Shown: positions 31,583 to 42,439 of the stretch, in pieces
Layout of the letters: every line of letters begins with the position of its first letter
How positions within the stretch are numbered: position 1 is the first letter of the stretch
Assembly: GCA_039621445.1 (NCBI GenBank)
Contig: CP154956.1
Coordinates: 34,445,437-34,509,436, forward strand
Origin: Euglena gracilis
Taxonomy: Eukaryota > Euglenida > Euglenophyceae > Euglenales
Direction of reading: 5' to 3'
DNA: 64,000 nucleotides
Program-made: the position numbers and the translations under genes
The notes under the pieces: model-generated
The model's input: only the letters and a program-made list of their open reading frames with translations
Databases searched by the model: none
What the model was told of the DNA's origin: nothing

Positions 31583-33818
31583 AGGCATTATTTTTTTTTA
31601 AGGCGAGATTTCTCAAAAAATTTTAAGGCGTTTTTCAAGGTTTTTTAAGGTTTTTTAAGGTTTTTTGAGGAATTTTAAAAAATTTTAAGGTTTTTTAAGG
31701 CATTTTTTTCCTCAGGTAAAATCTCAGACCCCGAAGATGGCCCGACGGCTTCAGACTCCTGTGGCTTCGGAACGCCCAAGGAAGAAGCCTCGGGCGAAGC
31801 ATGGGATCAGGGCGGTCCATGAGGGACAGTTATTTAAATTTTAGGCATTTTAGGAATTTTAGGCCATTTTAGGCATTTTAGGAATTTTAGGCCATTTTAG
31901 CTGTGGGTTCCTGCATATGGGTTCCAAAATGGGTCAAAAAAACACCCGGCGCCGAAGGCACCGGAAAAATTATTTCGGGTCCAAAACTGCCCTGGAGGGC
32001 AGTCCTCAAGGGGCAGTTAACTAAAAAAAAAAATCCCGTCCCTGATGGACCGCCCTGACCCGTGCACCCACACCGGATAGCCTCATGAACACTGAGAAAA
32101 TAATCCAACTTTTTCATGTGAGCAATACCAAACGCGTGCCCATACAGTGTGCCGCCATACACATTGCTCAAAACCTTGTTGCATGGGATACAGAGTGGGT
32201 CCACCTCGAAACTCGAAACTCGAAACCATCCATTTTTTTTTCATTGCAATTACTTTAAATTTCTGACCCTATTCAGGACATTTGCTTGCCTGTTGACCTT
32301 AAATGGCCTAAAATAGCCTCAAATGGGGAAATTTTGGGGCTTGACCATAGGTGCTTGCCAAGGTTGACTGCTTGTTTTTTTTTGAAACAAATTTTTTTTT
32401 TTAAAGAGCATGTTTTTTTAAAAAAAACTTTTTTTTAAAAGAAAACAAGTTTTTTATACATAAATTTTTTAAAAAGAAAACAAGTTTTTAAAAAATATGT
32501 ATTTTTTTATAAAAAACGCAACAAAAAAAGTCTGGAAAAACTTAAAAACATCACTTTTTGATGACAAAAAATTACTTTAGAACTTTTTCCTCAAAAATGG
32601 CCATTAAACTCCCTCAAACCCCCATTTTTCACACCTTCCAAAAAATCAACATTTTCTCAAAATTTTGAATTTGAGAGGTTTTTGAAGCAAAAACAATGCC
32701 ATTGAAAATCCAACAAATTTGACAGAGGAAAAGTGTCAGTAAAATTTGACTGTGCCAAAATTTGGTCCACCTTTTTTGACCTTCATTATTTTCCACCCCC
32801 CCTCCTAAAACTACCAAATTGAACCCTGAAATCTTTGAGGTTTTTTTTCTTCAAAATCAACATTTCTCAAAATTTTAATTTTGAGAGATTTTGGAAGCAA
32901 AAAAATGCCACTACCAAGGGAAAAAATTGTCAGTAAAATTTGACTGTTCCAAAATTTGGTCCCATTTTTTGACCTGCATTTTTTGACCCCCCTCCTAAAA
33001 ACTAACAATTTTCATGCCTAAAATTTTGGTGATTTTTTGGGGAAAATGTAATTTTCCATCAAAAACCAACCATGCATTTTGGGTTTCAACGTAATTTTCA
33101 AAAATTTTCCCCTGCCAAAATCCCCTTTTCCTTAATTTTTGGTTGAAGTGTATGGGGACAGGATTTTTTTTTGCTTAAGGACCACCCTGGCACGGGTTGC
33201 CGCATTGCGGGTCTGCAAATCCGCGATTGCGGTTCGGATATCCACTGTGTCATTTTGCCACTGTTGTTGCAAATTCTCAATCCTACTTTGCGATATTCGA
33301 GATTTTGGTTGTGAAAGCATGCAAATTCAGCAGGGATTTCTCCACAATGGCAAGGTTTCTGATCCAAACGAGAAAGTCTTTCTTCCAACTGCTGCACATA
33401 AGTGCGGGGACCAAAACTTGATGATTCAAATCAAGAAAGATGTGGTTGCAAGTTTTTTTTTTTGCTTATTCTGGCCGTGTGTTACAGCTTTTGGTGAACC
33501 GAGGCCAACCGAACTATGCCAGAAACCTTGGCAAACAATCCGGTTTTCATATTGTTTGTTCACAACCGCTTCTGCATTGACTGGCTTTATGCGGGGTTTC
33601 AGACATGCCATTATTTGTTTGGTACAAGAAAAAAAATTACCAGGGAAAATTTTTAAGGTTTTTTAAGGTCATCACGGGGAAGAAAAACTTCCCCGGGGTG
33701 ATTTTTTTAAGGTTTTTTAAGGTTTTTTAAGGTTTTTTAAGGCATTTTGGCAAAAAAAATTAAGGTTTTTTAAGGTTTTTTAAGGTTTTTTAAGGCGCCT
33801 TAAAAAATAATAATGCCT
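31583..33818. mobile_element. Family D TIR element, copy 1 (2236 bp), carrying coding fragments
   Basis: The ends AGGCATTATTTTTT...AAATAATAATGCCT are flanked by GCCCCTCCCC (31573-31582, 33819-33828), a 9-10-bp duplication. Subterminal TTTTTTAAGG repeats occur at both ends. Interior stretches match 39351-41487 closely. No transposase. Confidence 0.82.
33140..33420 (-). pseudogene. Captured coding fragment, coiled-coil type
   Basis: On the minus strand it reads SRIENLQQQWQNDTVDI and AIADLQTRNAATRARVV, heptad-like and Gln/Arg/Ala-rich, unlike the A/T-rich element around it. The adjoining part is shared with copy 2 (40740-41110), which carries a different neighbouring piece (TAFQAAKQCVLQLSGASANF). 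Probably pieces of one host gene carried by the element. No start or stop is preserved. Confidence 0.45.
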
Positions 33819-34790
33819 GCCCCTCCCCCCCCCCCCCGCCTATGCCAAAGTGAGCCACAAAAACAACTTAGCCCCCGAGTATGTTGCCAACTCAAGGGAT
33901 TTTGTTATTTGAGGCTCGGATGGGGGTGGAGGGAGGAGTTTCCTGCCTCTCGTGATGCAGAATGCTTGCATTTCTAAAGGATTTTCATGTAATTAATCCC
34001 TGTTTCATCTTTGGTTTTTTACCCCTCCGGACCCCCATCAAGGGCCCACCGACCCCCACCGACCAAAGATTTTCATCTGGGGGTGTTTATTTAGGTGTCA
34101 GACACTTATTTGGACCCATCCGGACCATTTCCGGGTGATTTGGGCCCGCCACAGACCATTTTTATGACCACCGACTAGCCACCGACTCGTTTGCATAGGA
34201 TTTTCTTCATGGGGGTGGATTTAAATGTCGGCGGTGCTGACCCATTAGAGTACATTAGAGTTGGGTACAGGGATTTTTTTAAGTTTGGACCCCCGGGGGG
34301 GGGGGGAGGGGGAGGGGTTGGGTGGGTGGGTCCGCCGGACCCCCTCCCCCCCCCCCCGGGGGGGGTCCCCCCGGAGGGGGGTGGGATATACTTTTCGGCG
34401 CCGCAGGCGCCGAAAAAATTCTATTTTTAGCACTTTTCGCGATTTTTCGGCCATTTTTTGTGGGTCCCCCGGGGGCGGCTCCCCCGCCCCGGGGGGGCCC
34501 GCCCTCTAGGGGGTGGGCGGGTGGGGGGGGACCCCCCCCTCCCCCCCCGGTGTTAAAAAAACCCCTGGTTGGGTAGGCGGCCCACACCCCACTACCCCCC
34601 CACCCCGTCTCGCCGAATAGCTACTGACCATTAGTGGGCCCACTTCCCCCCCCCCCCCCAGTCTACCGCCATGCGCCAGGCCGCGCAATTCAGAACCTGA
34701 AAAGTTGATGATGCTATTTAAAGGCGTAGGGTTAGGGTCAAGTTTCCATTTCTAACTGTCCCATCCCATCCCCTCAGCGTCGTTAAGTTG

Positions 34791-34950
34791 GTGCCTGCAG
34801 GGGACCCAGCGAACCCAAAGAGGCGCCCAACTAGGGTTAAAAACATTGGGGGACCCGAGCGAGGCGCCAAAGGCGCCGAGCGAGGGTCCCCCAATGTGTA
34901 TTAACCCTAGTTGGGGGCCTCTTTGGGGTAGCTGGTCCCCTGCAGGCACC
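34791..34950. repeat. 160-bp palindrome (family E, copy 1)
   Basis: GGTGCCTGCAGGGGACC at one end and its complement at the other. Arms contain AACTAGGGTTAA and meet at a GGCGCC-loop-GGCGCC centre. The partner at 41632-41782 has the same arm order. Confidence 0.85.
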
Positions 34951-34999
34951 AATTTATCACGCATCAGTCACCGACCCTTCAACTGGTCGATCGACCCTT

Positions 35000-35362
35000 C
35001 AACTAGTTGGTGGTAGGCTGGAGTGGGGGGCTGGCTAGTTGGCCGACTAGTCGGCTGACTAGCCAATTGGTCGGCCGACCGACGACGCCAATTGGTTGGT
35101 CGGCCTAGTCGGCAGCTAGTCGGCGAGACAGGGAGGGGAGCCAGTTGGCCGACTAGTCGGCGAAATACCCACTCTAATGTACTAACCCCCCCCCCCCCTC
35201 ATTTAGAACGACCCCCCTCTGATAACGAACCCCCCCCATTTATAACGACCCATCCTGGAATTTCCACCAAAAAAAGAAATGTAACGACCCATGGTTGACA
35301 AAGAGCAGAAAGCACAGGTAAGATGATGCATCTCACGTAAGAGCGTCCAGGCTCACCAGTGT
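35000..35362. other. GTCGGCCGAC remnants and C-tract DNA
   Basis: A partial family C terminus (35020-35170) with GGCGAGACAGGG. Then C-tracts with TCATTTAGAACGACC-like words (35190-35290), resembling one end of a C-tract element whose other end I could not find. Confidence 0.45.
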
Positions 35363-35640
35363 TTACTTGAAGTATGAGCGGATCGACCGCTGCTTGGACG
35401 GGGGCGTGGTCAGGGTGGGCGGAGGAGCAGAGCCTACAGAGAACCCTTGCACAGCCTCATCAAACTTCTTTACAACGTCATCAACTGGGGTGTGAACCCA
35501 AGTGGATGGCATGACGGATGGATGGTAGAAAGTGTGTCAGACATAGTTGCAGTAGGGAATGACGCTCGCCTCATCGAACAGCAGGCTGGGTTCCAGCTCC
35601 CATCCCATCCAGGCAACAAAGAAATCATCCCTCCCACCCA
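35363..35640 (-). pseudogene. C-terminal exon-like fragment with PIP-box-like end
   Basis: Minus strand reads DDFFVAWMGWELEPSLLFDEAS, matching part of the frame at 23633-24049. After an in-frame TGA the same frame continues with TWVHTPVDDVVKKFDEAVQ and ends KQRSIRSYFK at 35363. QRSIRSYF fits the Qxx[ILM]xxYF PCNA-binding motif. Either the TGA is a disabling mutation or a short intron removes it. The upstream end is cut by C/G-tract DNA at ~35640. The identity of the parent protein is unknown. Confidence 0.5.
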
Positions 35641-36497
35641 AGGCACTCCCAATCCGACCCCCCCCCCGGGGGGGGGGTAGGGCACACGGCCAAAAGTGCC
35701 CTAGCACAGACCCGGCGCCGAAGGCGCCGGGGAGCCAAAAATGGCCTATTTTCAAAGGAATGTTCCTGGGCACAAGCCGAAATCCGACCCCCCCATGGCG
35801 TCCAGGGAGGCACGGTCTTGTATTACTATCCTTGACAGGTTTTTTCTAAATGTACGCCGGCCCGGTTACTACCGTGTGCACCAGTGTGCTGCCCCAACCC
35901 CATACACCAGCAGAATTTCTGGCTGGTCTTGAGGCTGCCGCTGCACCTTGGGAAACTCACTTTTGTTTGGGGATACGTTTGTCAACAGTTGTCCCTGTGG
36001 TGGTCTTGCGAAAAGCAAAATGTTGGCACTGGCAGCCACCGCTGCATGGGGCAAAATTTGACAAACTGGATGACTGGCTCTTGGCATTTGCTCTCTGGAC
36101 GGTAAAGGTCACGTGCCTTTCGATCACGGTGACGAGAAGCAACAGGCAGCCGCCGCCAAGAAATTTGTGCTAATGCCAAGGTCTAGGATAGGTCCTGGCC
36201 CCCGTCCACGTTGACCACGATGGTCAACGTTCTGGGGGGTGGTGCGGGTCACGGGGGGGGGGGGTTCAGGCGTAGGCATGGACCTGGTGGGACGTCGGTT
36301 CGGGCGTCCGAACGCTGACGCCCGAACTGACGTCCCAGGCACCAGCTTCACGCCCGAACCGACGTCTGGGACACAGTTCTCGATATAAAATCTCAAATTC
36401 TGTGTCAATTTTTCGCATAAATATTTGTCAAAGTGTTTCACAAATGGCTTTCAAATGATTTTTTGAAAGTTCCAACAACCTGTTAACAACAGGGGCG
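35641..36497. other. Repeat-rich interval with weak coding-like pieces
   Basis: 35700-35720 holds a GGCGCC hairpin. 35930-36110 has plus-strand coding-like composition (AKFDKLDDWLLAFALW), but no exon limits were established. 36270-36380 is a family G-like palindrome around GACGTCGGTTCGGGCG. Confidence 0.4.
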
Positions 36498-36850
36498 TTA
36501 GGGTCTATTGGCTTCCAAGGTATTGGTGACAATGTTGGGTTTTTCTTTGCGCTGCAACACTGACGCCAGTTCTGCTATCCCTGGATCCTCCCGCTTTTCA
36601 ATAAAATGCCAAACTCTGGTCTCAGGTACCGGCAAAACATGCCAGTGATCCTCTTCACAACATTGCGTATGTTTTCTTTGGCGTCAAAGATGAAACATGC
36701 ACAGAGGTTTCTGTGTTCTTCCAAGAGCCAAAGGAGATGGAGACAGAGATTATTGAGCAGCAGGGAATCAATTTTTCGATGATGAAGGTGTACCCCATGT
36801 CGCTTGTTTGACAACTTTTCAGCAAAATTTTTGTTTGACACCAGCAAAAA
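36498..36850 (-). pseudogene. Exon-like coding pieces of unrecognised protein
   Basis: Minus strand: a frame with LLWLLEEHRNLCACFIFDAKE and IRNVVKRITGMF, then in another frame VWHFIEKREDPGIAELASVL and NIVTNTLEANRP with a stop at 36498-36500. A GT...AG segment between them could be a short intron. No domain recognised. Confidence 0.35.
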
Positions 36851-37240
36851 AATTTCACACTCTCCACATTTTGTGGTCTGCCATCGTTTGGGGTATTATT
36901 TACTTCTTTTTTTTTTGGTTGCATTATTGACACCCCTCCAGGCTCCGGCTGGGGGGTCCAATTGCAATTGGGGGGGGGGGGTCAATGGGGGGGCCCCGGA
37001 AACATTGGTCTCTGGGGGGGCATACCCCCCATTTCAAAGGTCGATTTTTTGTGCATTTTTGGAAAGTCCCCAAATCGAAGAAAAAATCCGAAGCGTGCGC
37101 TTTGGAGGTTTTGCAGCCCCGTCAAAACGTTGGCTCTTTTGAGAAAATATTTTCATTTGGTTCTGGTATTTTGCACAGTTGCCCTTTGTAACCGTGGATA
37201 GAGGCCCAGCGCCTGTATTCGTGGATGTGAACATGAATTA

Positions 37241-37649
37241 CCCCCCCCCCCTAGTCGTACGACCACCCCTCATCTATGACCACCCCCCGGTCACAGGTTG
37301 CAGGTCATGGGGGTGTTATGACCACCCCCCCCGGTCACAGGTTGCAGGTTGCGAAAAAAATTTAACCCCCAAAATAAGTCCCCCCACTGGCCGGTCCGTG
37401 CAAAAATCCATGAAATGGACCCCCCAAAATAAGGTTCCCCCTGCCGGCGCAAAGCGCCGGATTTTTGAAAAATGGGACATTTTGGGGGGGGGGTAAAAAT
37501 GCCATTTTGGGACACTTTTCACACGCTTCTACGACCACCCCCTCATCTATGACCACCCCCCGGTCACAGGTTGCAGGTTATGGGGGTGTTATGACCACCC
37601 CCCCCCGGTCACAGGTTGCAGGAACCCGGTCATACGACTAGGGGGGGGG
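37241..37649. mobile_element. 409-bp C-tract TIR element with TA duplication
   Basis: The ends (C-tract, CTAGTCGTACGACC and GGTCATACGACTAG, G-tract) are flanked by TA (37239-37240, 37650-37651). The interior has two copies of a GGTCACAGGTTGCAGG block around a C-tract insert with a GGCGCAAAGCGCC hairpin. A relative lies near 46840-46962. Confidence 0.78.
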
Positions 37650-37695
37650 TACCAAACTTTTGAGGCCATGCCTTGTTCGCCGGCTGTGTTTTGTG

Positions 37696-37880
37696 CAGGC
37701 TTCTGCTTAAGGGATTGCAGTCCCCTTCCCGGGGGGGGGGGGGCTGGACTGCAGCTAGTCCAAATTTGGCTAGTGGGATTTCTAGCAGACCCTCCCGGGG
37801 GGGGGGGTCTGCCAGCAGGGCTAGCTAGTGTAATTTTTTTTCCAGTGACTGGCGCATAGCGCCGGGGATTTTTTTTTGCA
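37696..37880. mobile_element. hAT-like MITE (family A, copy 3), truncated, reverse orientation
   Basis: Starts CAGGCTTCTGCTTAAGGG and follows the reverse of the 42001 copy through the CTGGACTGCAGC and GGCGC hairpin segments, then breaks off near 37875. Just upstream, GAGGCCATGCCTTG (37662) matches a piece at 56847 beside the DIRS-like element. Confidence 0.7.
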
Positions 37881-37959
37881 TTATGCGTTTCCTCTTTGCA
37901 GATTTTTGTGTTCTCGCCACGTACAAATATCCTTGCAGAAATAATGACCTCTTTATTGT

Positions 37960-38266
37960 TCTAAAAACCCTAACCCTAACCTAACCTTAACCCTAACCCT
38001 AACCCTATACCTAACCCTAACCCAAAACGTAACCCTAACCCTAATCCTAACCCTAACCCTGACCCTAACCCTAATCTGAACCCTAACCCTATACCTAACC
38101 CTACCCTATACCTAACCCTAAACCTAACCCTAACCCTATACCTAACCCTAACCCTATACCAAACCGTAACCCTAACCCTATACCTAACCCTAACCCTAAC
38201 CCTAACCCTAAACGTAACCCGAACTCTACCCCTAACCTGAAAACCCTAACCCTATACATAACCCTA
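37960..38266. repeat. Interstitial telomere-like array 2
   Basis: CCCTAA units with frequent CCTATACCTAA variants, ending at the TA target of the next element. Confidence 0.9.
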
Positions 38267-38919
38267 ACCCCCCCCCATTTTAAACCGACCCGTCGGTTTA
38301 GGACTTTTGGGTTGGCGGAAACCCTGGAGGGGTCGGTTTGGACGGGGGTCGGTTTCAGGGGGAGCACATGGCTGGCCGACGGCATGACGGAAGCGGGTTG
38401 ATGTTAGCAAGCATTTCAATTGGCAAATGCCCAATTTGGTAGACCAATTCCTAACTTTGGGTGACAAATGCCTAATTTGGGATATAAATTCTTAATTTTC
38501 GGGGGCAAATGCTGACTTTTGGGTGTAATATCCAATTTTTGGTGGTAAACTGCCTAATTTTGGGTGCAAACTTCAAATTTTTGGTGGAAACTGCCTAATT
38601 TTGTAATTTTTGGTGCCAACACCCAATTTTCGGAGGAAAATGCCCAATTTTCGGAGGAAAATGCCCAATTTGACGTGCAAACTGCAAAATTTGGATGCAA
38701 ATGCCTAATTTTGGGTGTAAAATCCTAATTTTGGGTCATCAATAATAACCAGAGCATGGACGCTCTTTCTGTTGGCGGCTTCCAATATGTTGTGCATGTT
38801 TGTTATCCAACTTGCCAAGGGTCGGTTTATTTCTGTTTTTTTTTTGTTGAAATTCTGCAATGGGTCGGTTTGGAAGGGTAGGTCGGTTTAGAAGGGGGGT
38901 CGGTTTTAATGGGGGGGTT
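38267..38919. mobile_element. 653-bp C-tract TIR element inserted in telomere-like repeats
   Basis: The ends (ACCCCCCCCC, ATTTTAAACCGACC and the near complement) are flanked by TA (38265-38266, 38920-38921) inside CCCTAA units. The interior 38400-38745 is a degenerate ~20-bp tandem array of TGCCTAATTTTGGGTG type. Confidence 0.78.
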
Positions 38920-38921
38920 TA

Positions 38922-39350
38922 ACCCTAATCCGAACCCTATACCTAACCCTAACCCCAACCCTAATCCTAACTCTATACCTAACCCTAAACCTAACCCTAA
39001 CCCTATACCTAACCCTAATCCTAACCCTAACCCTAACCGTAAATCTAACCCTAACCCTATCCCTGACCTTAACCCTAACCCTGATCCGAACCCCAACCCT
39101 AACACTAATCCTAACTCTATACCCTAACCCTAAACCGAACCCTAACCCTGTACCTAACCCTAACCCTAACCCTATACATAACCCTTACCCTAACCCTAAG
39201 CCTAACCCTAACCCGATACCTACCCCTACCCCTAATCCTAACCCTAACCCTGACCCTAACCCCAATCCGAACCCTAACCCTAACCCTAAACCTAACACTA
39301 ACCCTAACCTAACCCTAACCCCAACCCTAACCCTGACCCTGACCCTAACC
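38922..39350. repeat. Interstitial telomere-like array 3
   Basis: CCCTAA and variants, probably once continuous with 37960-38266 and split by the element at 38267. Confidence 0.9.
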
Positions 39351-41487
39351 ATTATTTTTTTTTAAGGCGAGATTTCTCAAAAAATTTTAAGGCGCTTTTT
39401 AAGGTTTTTTAAGGTTTTTTAAGGTTTTTTGAGGAATTTTAAAAAATTTTAAGGTTTTTTAAGGCATTTTTTTTCCTCAGGTAAAATCTCAGACCCCGAA
39501 GATGGCCCGATGGCTTCAGACTCCTTTGGCTTCGGAACGCCCAAGGAAGAAGCCTCGGGCGAAGCATGGGATCAGGGCGGTCTGTGAGGGACAGTTATTG
39601 CCATTTTAGGCATTTTAGGAATTTTAGGCCATTCTAGGCATTTTAGGAATTTTAGGCCATTTTAGCTGTGGGTTCCTGTATATGGGTCCCAAAATGGGTA
39701 AAAAAAAACACCCGGCGCCGAAGACGCCGGAAAAATTATTTCGGGTCCAAAACTGCCCTGGAGGGGCAGTCCTCAAGGGGCAGTTAACTAAAAAAAAAAA
39801 TCCCGTCCCTGATGGACCGCCCTGACCCGTGCACCCACACCGGATAGCCTCATGAACACTGAGAAAATAATCCAACTTTTTCATGTGAGCAATACCAAAC
39901 GCGTGCCCATGCAGTGTGCCGCCATACACATTGCTCAAAACCTTGTTGCATGGGATACGGAGTGGGTCACCTCGAAATTCGAAACTCGAAACCATCCATT
40001 TTTTTTCATTGCAATTACTTTAAATTTCTGACCCTATTCAGGACATTTGCTTGCCTGTTGACCTTAAATGGCCTAAAATAGCCTCAAATGGGGAAATTTT
40101 GGGGCTTGACCATAGGTGCTTGCCAAGGTTGACTGCTTGTTTTTTTTTGAAACAAAAAATGTTTTTTTTTAAAATCATGTTTTTTAAAAAAAACTTTTTT
40201 TGAAAAAACAAGTTTTTTATAAATAAATTTTTTTAAAAAGAAAACAAGTTTTTTTAAGAATATGTGTTTTTTTTAAAAAACGCAACAAAAAAAAGTCTGG
40301 AAAAACTTAAAAACATCACTTTTTGATGACAAAAAATTACTTTAGAATTTTTTCCTCAAAAAAATGGCCATTAAACTCCCCCAAACCCCATTTTTTCACG
40401 TCTTCCAAAAAATTAACGTTTTCTCAAAATTTTGAATTTGAGAGGTTTTTGAAGCAAGAAAAATGCCATTGAAAATCCAAAAAATTTGACAGAGGAAAAG
40501 TGTCAGTAAAATTTGACTGTGCCAAAATTTGGTCCACCTTTTTTGACCTTCGTTATTTTCCACCCGCCTCCCTCCTAAAACTACCAAATTGAACCCTGAA
40601 ATCTTTGAGTTTTTTTGTCAAAATCAACATTTCTCAAAATTTTAATTTTGAGAGATTTTGGAAGCAAAAGAATGCCACTGAAAATCCAAAAATTTCCAAG
40701 GGAAAAATGTCAGTAAAATTTGACTGTTCCAAAATTTGGTCCAAATTCTCAATCCTACTTTGCGATATTCGAGATTTTGGGTGTGAAAGCATGCAAATTC
40801 AGCAGGAATTTCTCCACAATGGCAAGGTTTCTGATCCAAACAAGAAAGTCTTTCTTCCAACTGCTGCACATAAGTGCGGGGACCAAAACTTTCGCGTGTT
40901 TGGGCAAAAAAAAGTGGGAAAAATTCGCGGAAGCACCGCTCAATTGGAGAACGCACTGTTTCGCTGCTTGAAATGCTGTGACAAGTGTGAGAAACTGCTC
41001 CAGCGTAGTAAATTGTCCCAAATCGGGATTTTTTTGTTGTTCATGCAACTTCTGCTGCAATTGCACTTTTGAGCAATATGGGTTGACTCCTCTAAGAATG
41101 TCTCAAGTAGTTCAAATCAAGAAAGATGTGGTTGCAAGTTTTGCTTATTCTGCCGTGTGTCACAGCTTTTGGTGAACCGAGGCCAACCGAACTATGCCAG
41201 AAACCTTGGCAAACAATCCGGTTTTCATATTGTTTGTTCACAACCACTTCTGCATTGACTGGCTTTGTGCGGGGTTTCAGACATGCTATTATTTGTTTGG
41301 TGCAAGGAAAAAAATCAGCAAGGAAAATTTTTAAGGTTTTTTAAGGTCATCACGGGGAAGACAAACTTCCCCGGGGTGATTTTTTTAAGGTTTTTTAAGG
41401 TTTTTTAAGGCATTTTGGCAAAAAAAATTTAAGGTTTTTTAAGGTTTTTTAAGGGTTTTTAAGGCGCCTTAAAAAATAATAATGCCT
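39351..41487. mobile_element. Family D TIR element, copy 2 (2137 bp)
   Basis: Collinear with 31583-33818. Flanked by GACCCTAACC (39341-39350, 41488-41497) within telomere-like repeats. The left end lacks the first AGGC of the TIR. Carries a minus-strand coding fragment (about 40740-41110: KLHEQQKNPDLGQFTTLEQF) longer than and partly different from that of copy 1. Confidence 0.8.
40740..41110 (-). pseudogene. Captured coding fragment in family D copy 2
   Basis: Minus-strand reading TTLEQFLTLVTAFQAAKQCVL, then NLAIVEKFLLNLHAFTPKI in one frame. Helix-forming composition, no start or stop. The shared part with 33140-33420 supports a single source gene. Function unknown. Confidence 0.45.
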
Positions 41488-41497
41488 GACCCTAACC

Positions 41498-42000
41498 CTA
41501 ACCCTACTCCTTCATTAACCGGCCTAGAAAAGTTTCAGTGGCGGTCGCATAGCGAACAGGGAACTCTTTTTGAAGCCTGAAAAAATTTTGAGGACTACAG
41601 CCGGCTGTTCAGAAACGTGATGAATTGGCCCCTGCAAGGTACCAGCTACCCCAAAGAGCCGCCAAACTAGGGTTAATACACATGGGGGGACCCTCGCTCG
41701 GCGCTTTCGGTGCCTCGCTCGGGTCCCCCCATGTTTTTAACCTTAGTTGGGCGGCTCTTTGGGTTCGCTGGGTACCTTGCAGAGACCAGTCCAACAACGT
41801 TGAGCGGGAAATGTTCTGCTGTTTGGATAAGAATTGTAACCCTAATCCTACTCCTTCAAATAACCTCATAAATTCTTTTTGGGCACAGGAAAGCGCCATC
41901 AGCAAATTCTTTTGCAGGGCGCCTTGGGCGCCCTAGGTCGACTGGCAGGGAGGAGAAGCAGTAAAAAAAAATTCCTCTTGAGCACGGCAAGGACGGCCAT
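41498..42000. repeat. Short telomere-like stub, subtelomere-like segment and palindrome E copy 2
   Basis: 41498-41515 continues the CCCTAA array. 41516-41640 matches 23136-23230. 41632-41782 is a palindrome (CCTGCAAGGTACC ends) like that at 34791. The remainder is unremarkable. Confidence 0.7.
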
Positions 42001-42396
42001 CAGGCATTTGCTTAAGGACCCTGGGGGGGTACTGGCTAGCCAATCGGCTAGACACCGGAAAAAATGGACTAGCTAGCTAGACCCCGCGGGGGGGGGGGGG
42101 GGTCCAGGGGTCCCCCAAACTGGAAAAAATGAGGTTTTTTATAGGTTTTTGGCTGATTTTGTTCCAAACATTCCCAAAAATGGCCAAAAACGGGCATTTT
42201 TGGCCATTTTTGGGGGTCCCCCCAAAAATTTTTGGCGCTTCGCGCCGGTCACTGGAAAAAAAATTCCACCAGCTGGCCCTGCTAGCAGACCCCCCCCCCC
42301 GGGGGGGTCTGCTAGAAATCCCACAAGCCAAATTTGGACTAGCTGCAGTCCAGCCCCCCCCGGGGGGGGTGCTGCAATCCCTTAAGCAAATGCCTT
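42001..42396. mobile_element. hAT-like MITE (family A, copy 2)
   Basis: CAGGCATTTGCTTAAGG and its complement at the ends. Flanks ACGGCCAT (41993-42000) and TCGGCCAT (42397-42404) match at 7 of 8 bases. Same internal order as 9856-10198, with additional C/G tracts. Confidence 0.8.
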
Positions 42397-42439
42397 TCGG
42401 CCATGCGTTTATGCACGCCAGGTTGCCCCAGTTTATAGG

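Larger units (their letters stand above)
31480..34672. mobile_element. Family C relic in reverse orientation, interrupted by a 2.2-kb element
   Basis: 31480-31582 and 33819-34260 are reverse copies of family C interior (GTATGTTGCCAACATAG, AGGGATTTTGTTATTTGAGG, GCCTATGCCAAAGTGAGCC). The terminal AGTCTACCG lies at 34663-34671. A C/G-tract repeat occupies about 34270-34560. Confidence 0.7.

Noticed and set aside
35363-35640. Stop-codon reassignment (TGA read through)
   Set aside because: RPL6 and other frames end normally at standard stops; one TGA in a fragment is better explained by mutation or an intron.
38101-39127. Frames made of LGLG or NPNP repeats resembling antifreeze or CSP-like proteins
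   Set aside because: Direct translation of CCCTAA-type repeats; present in several frames.
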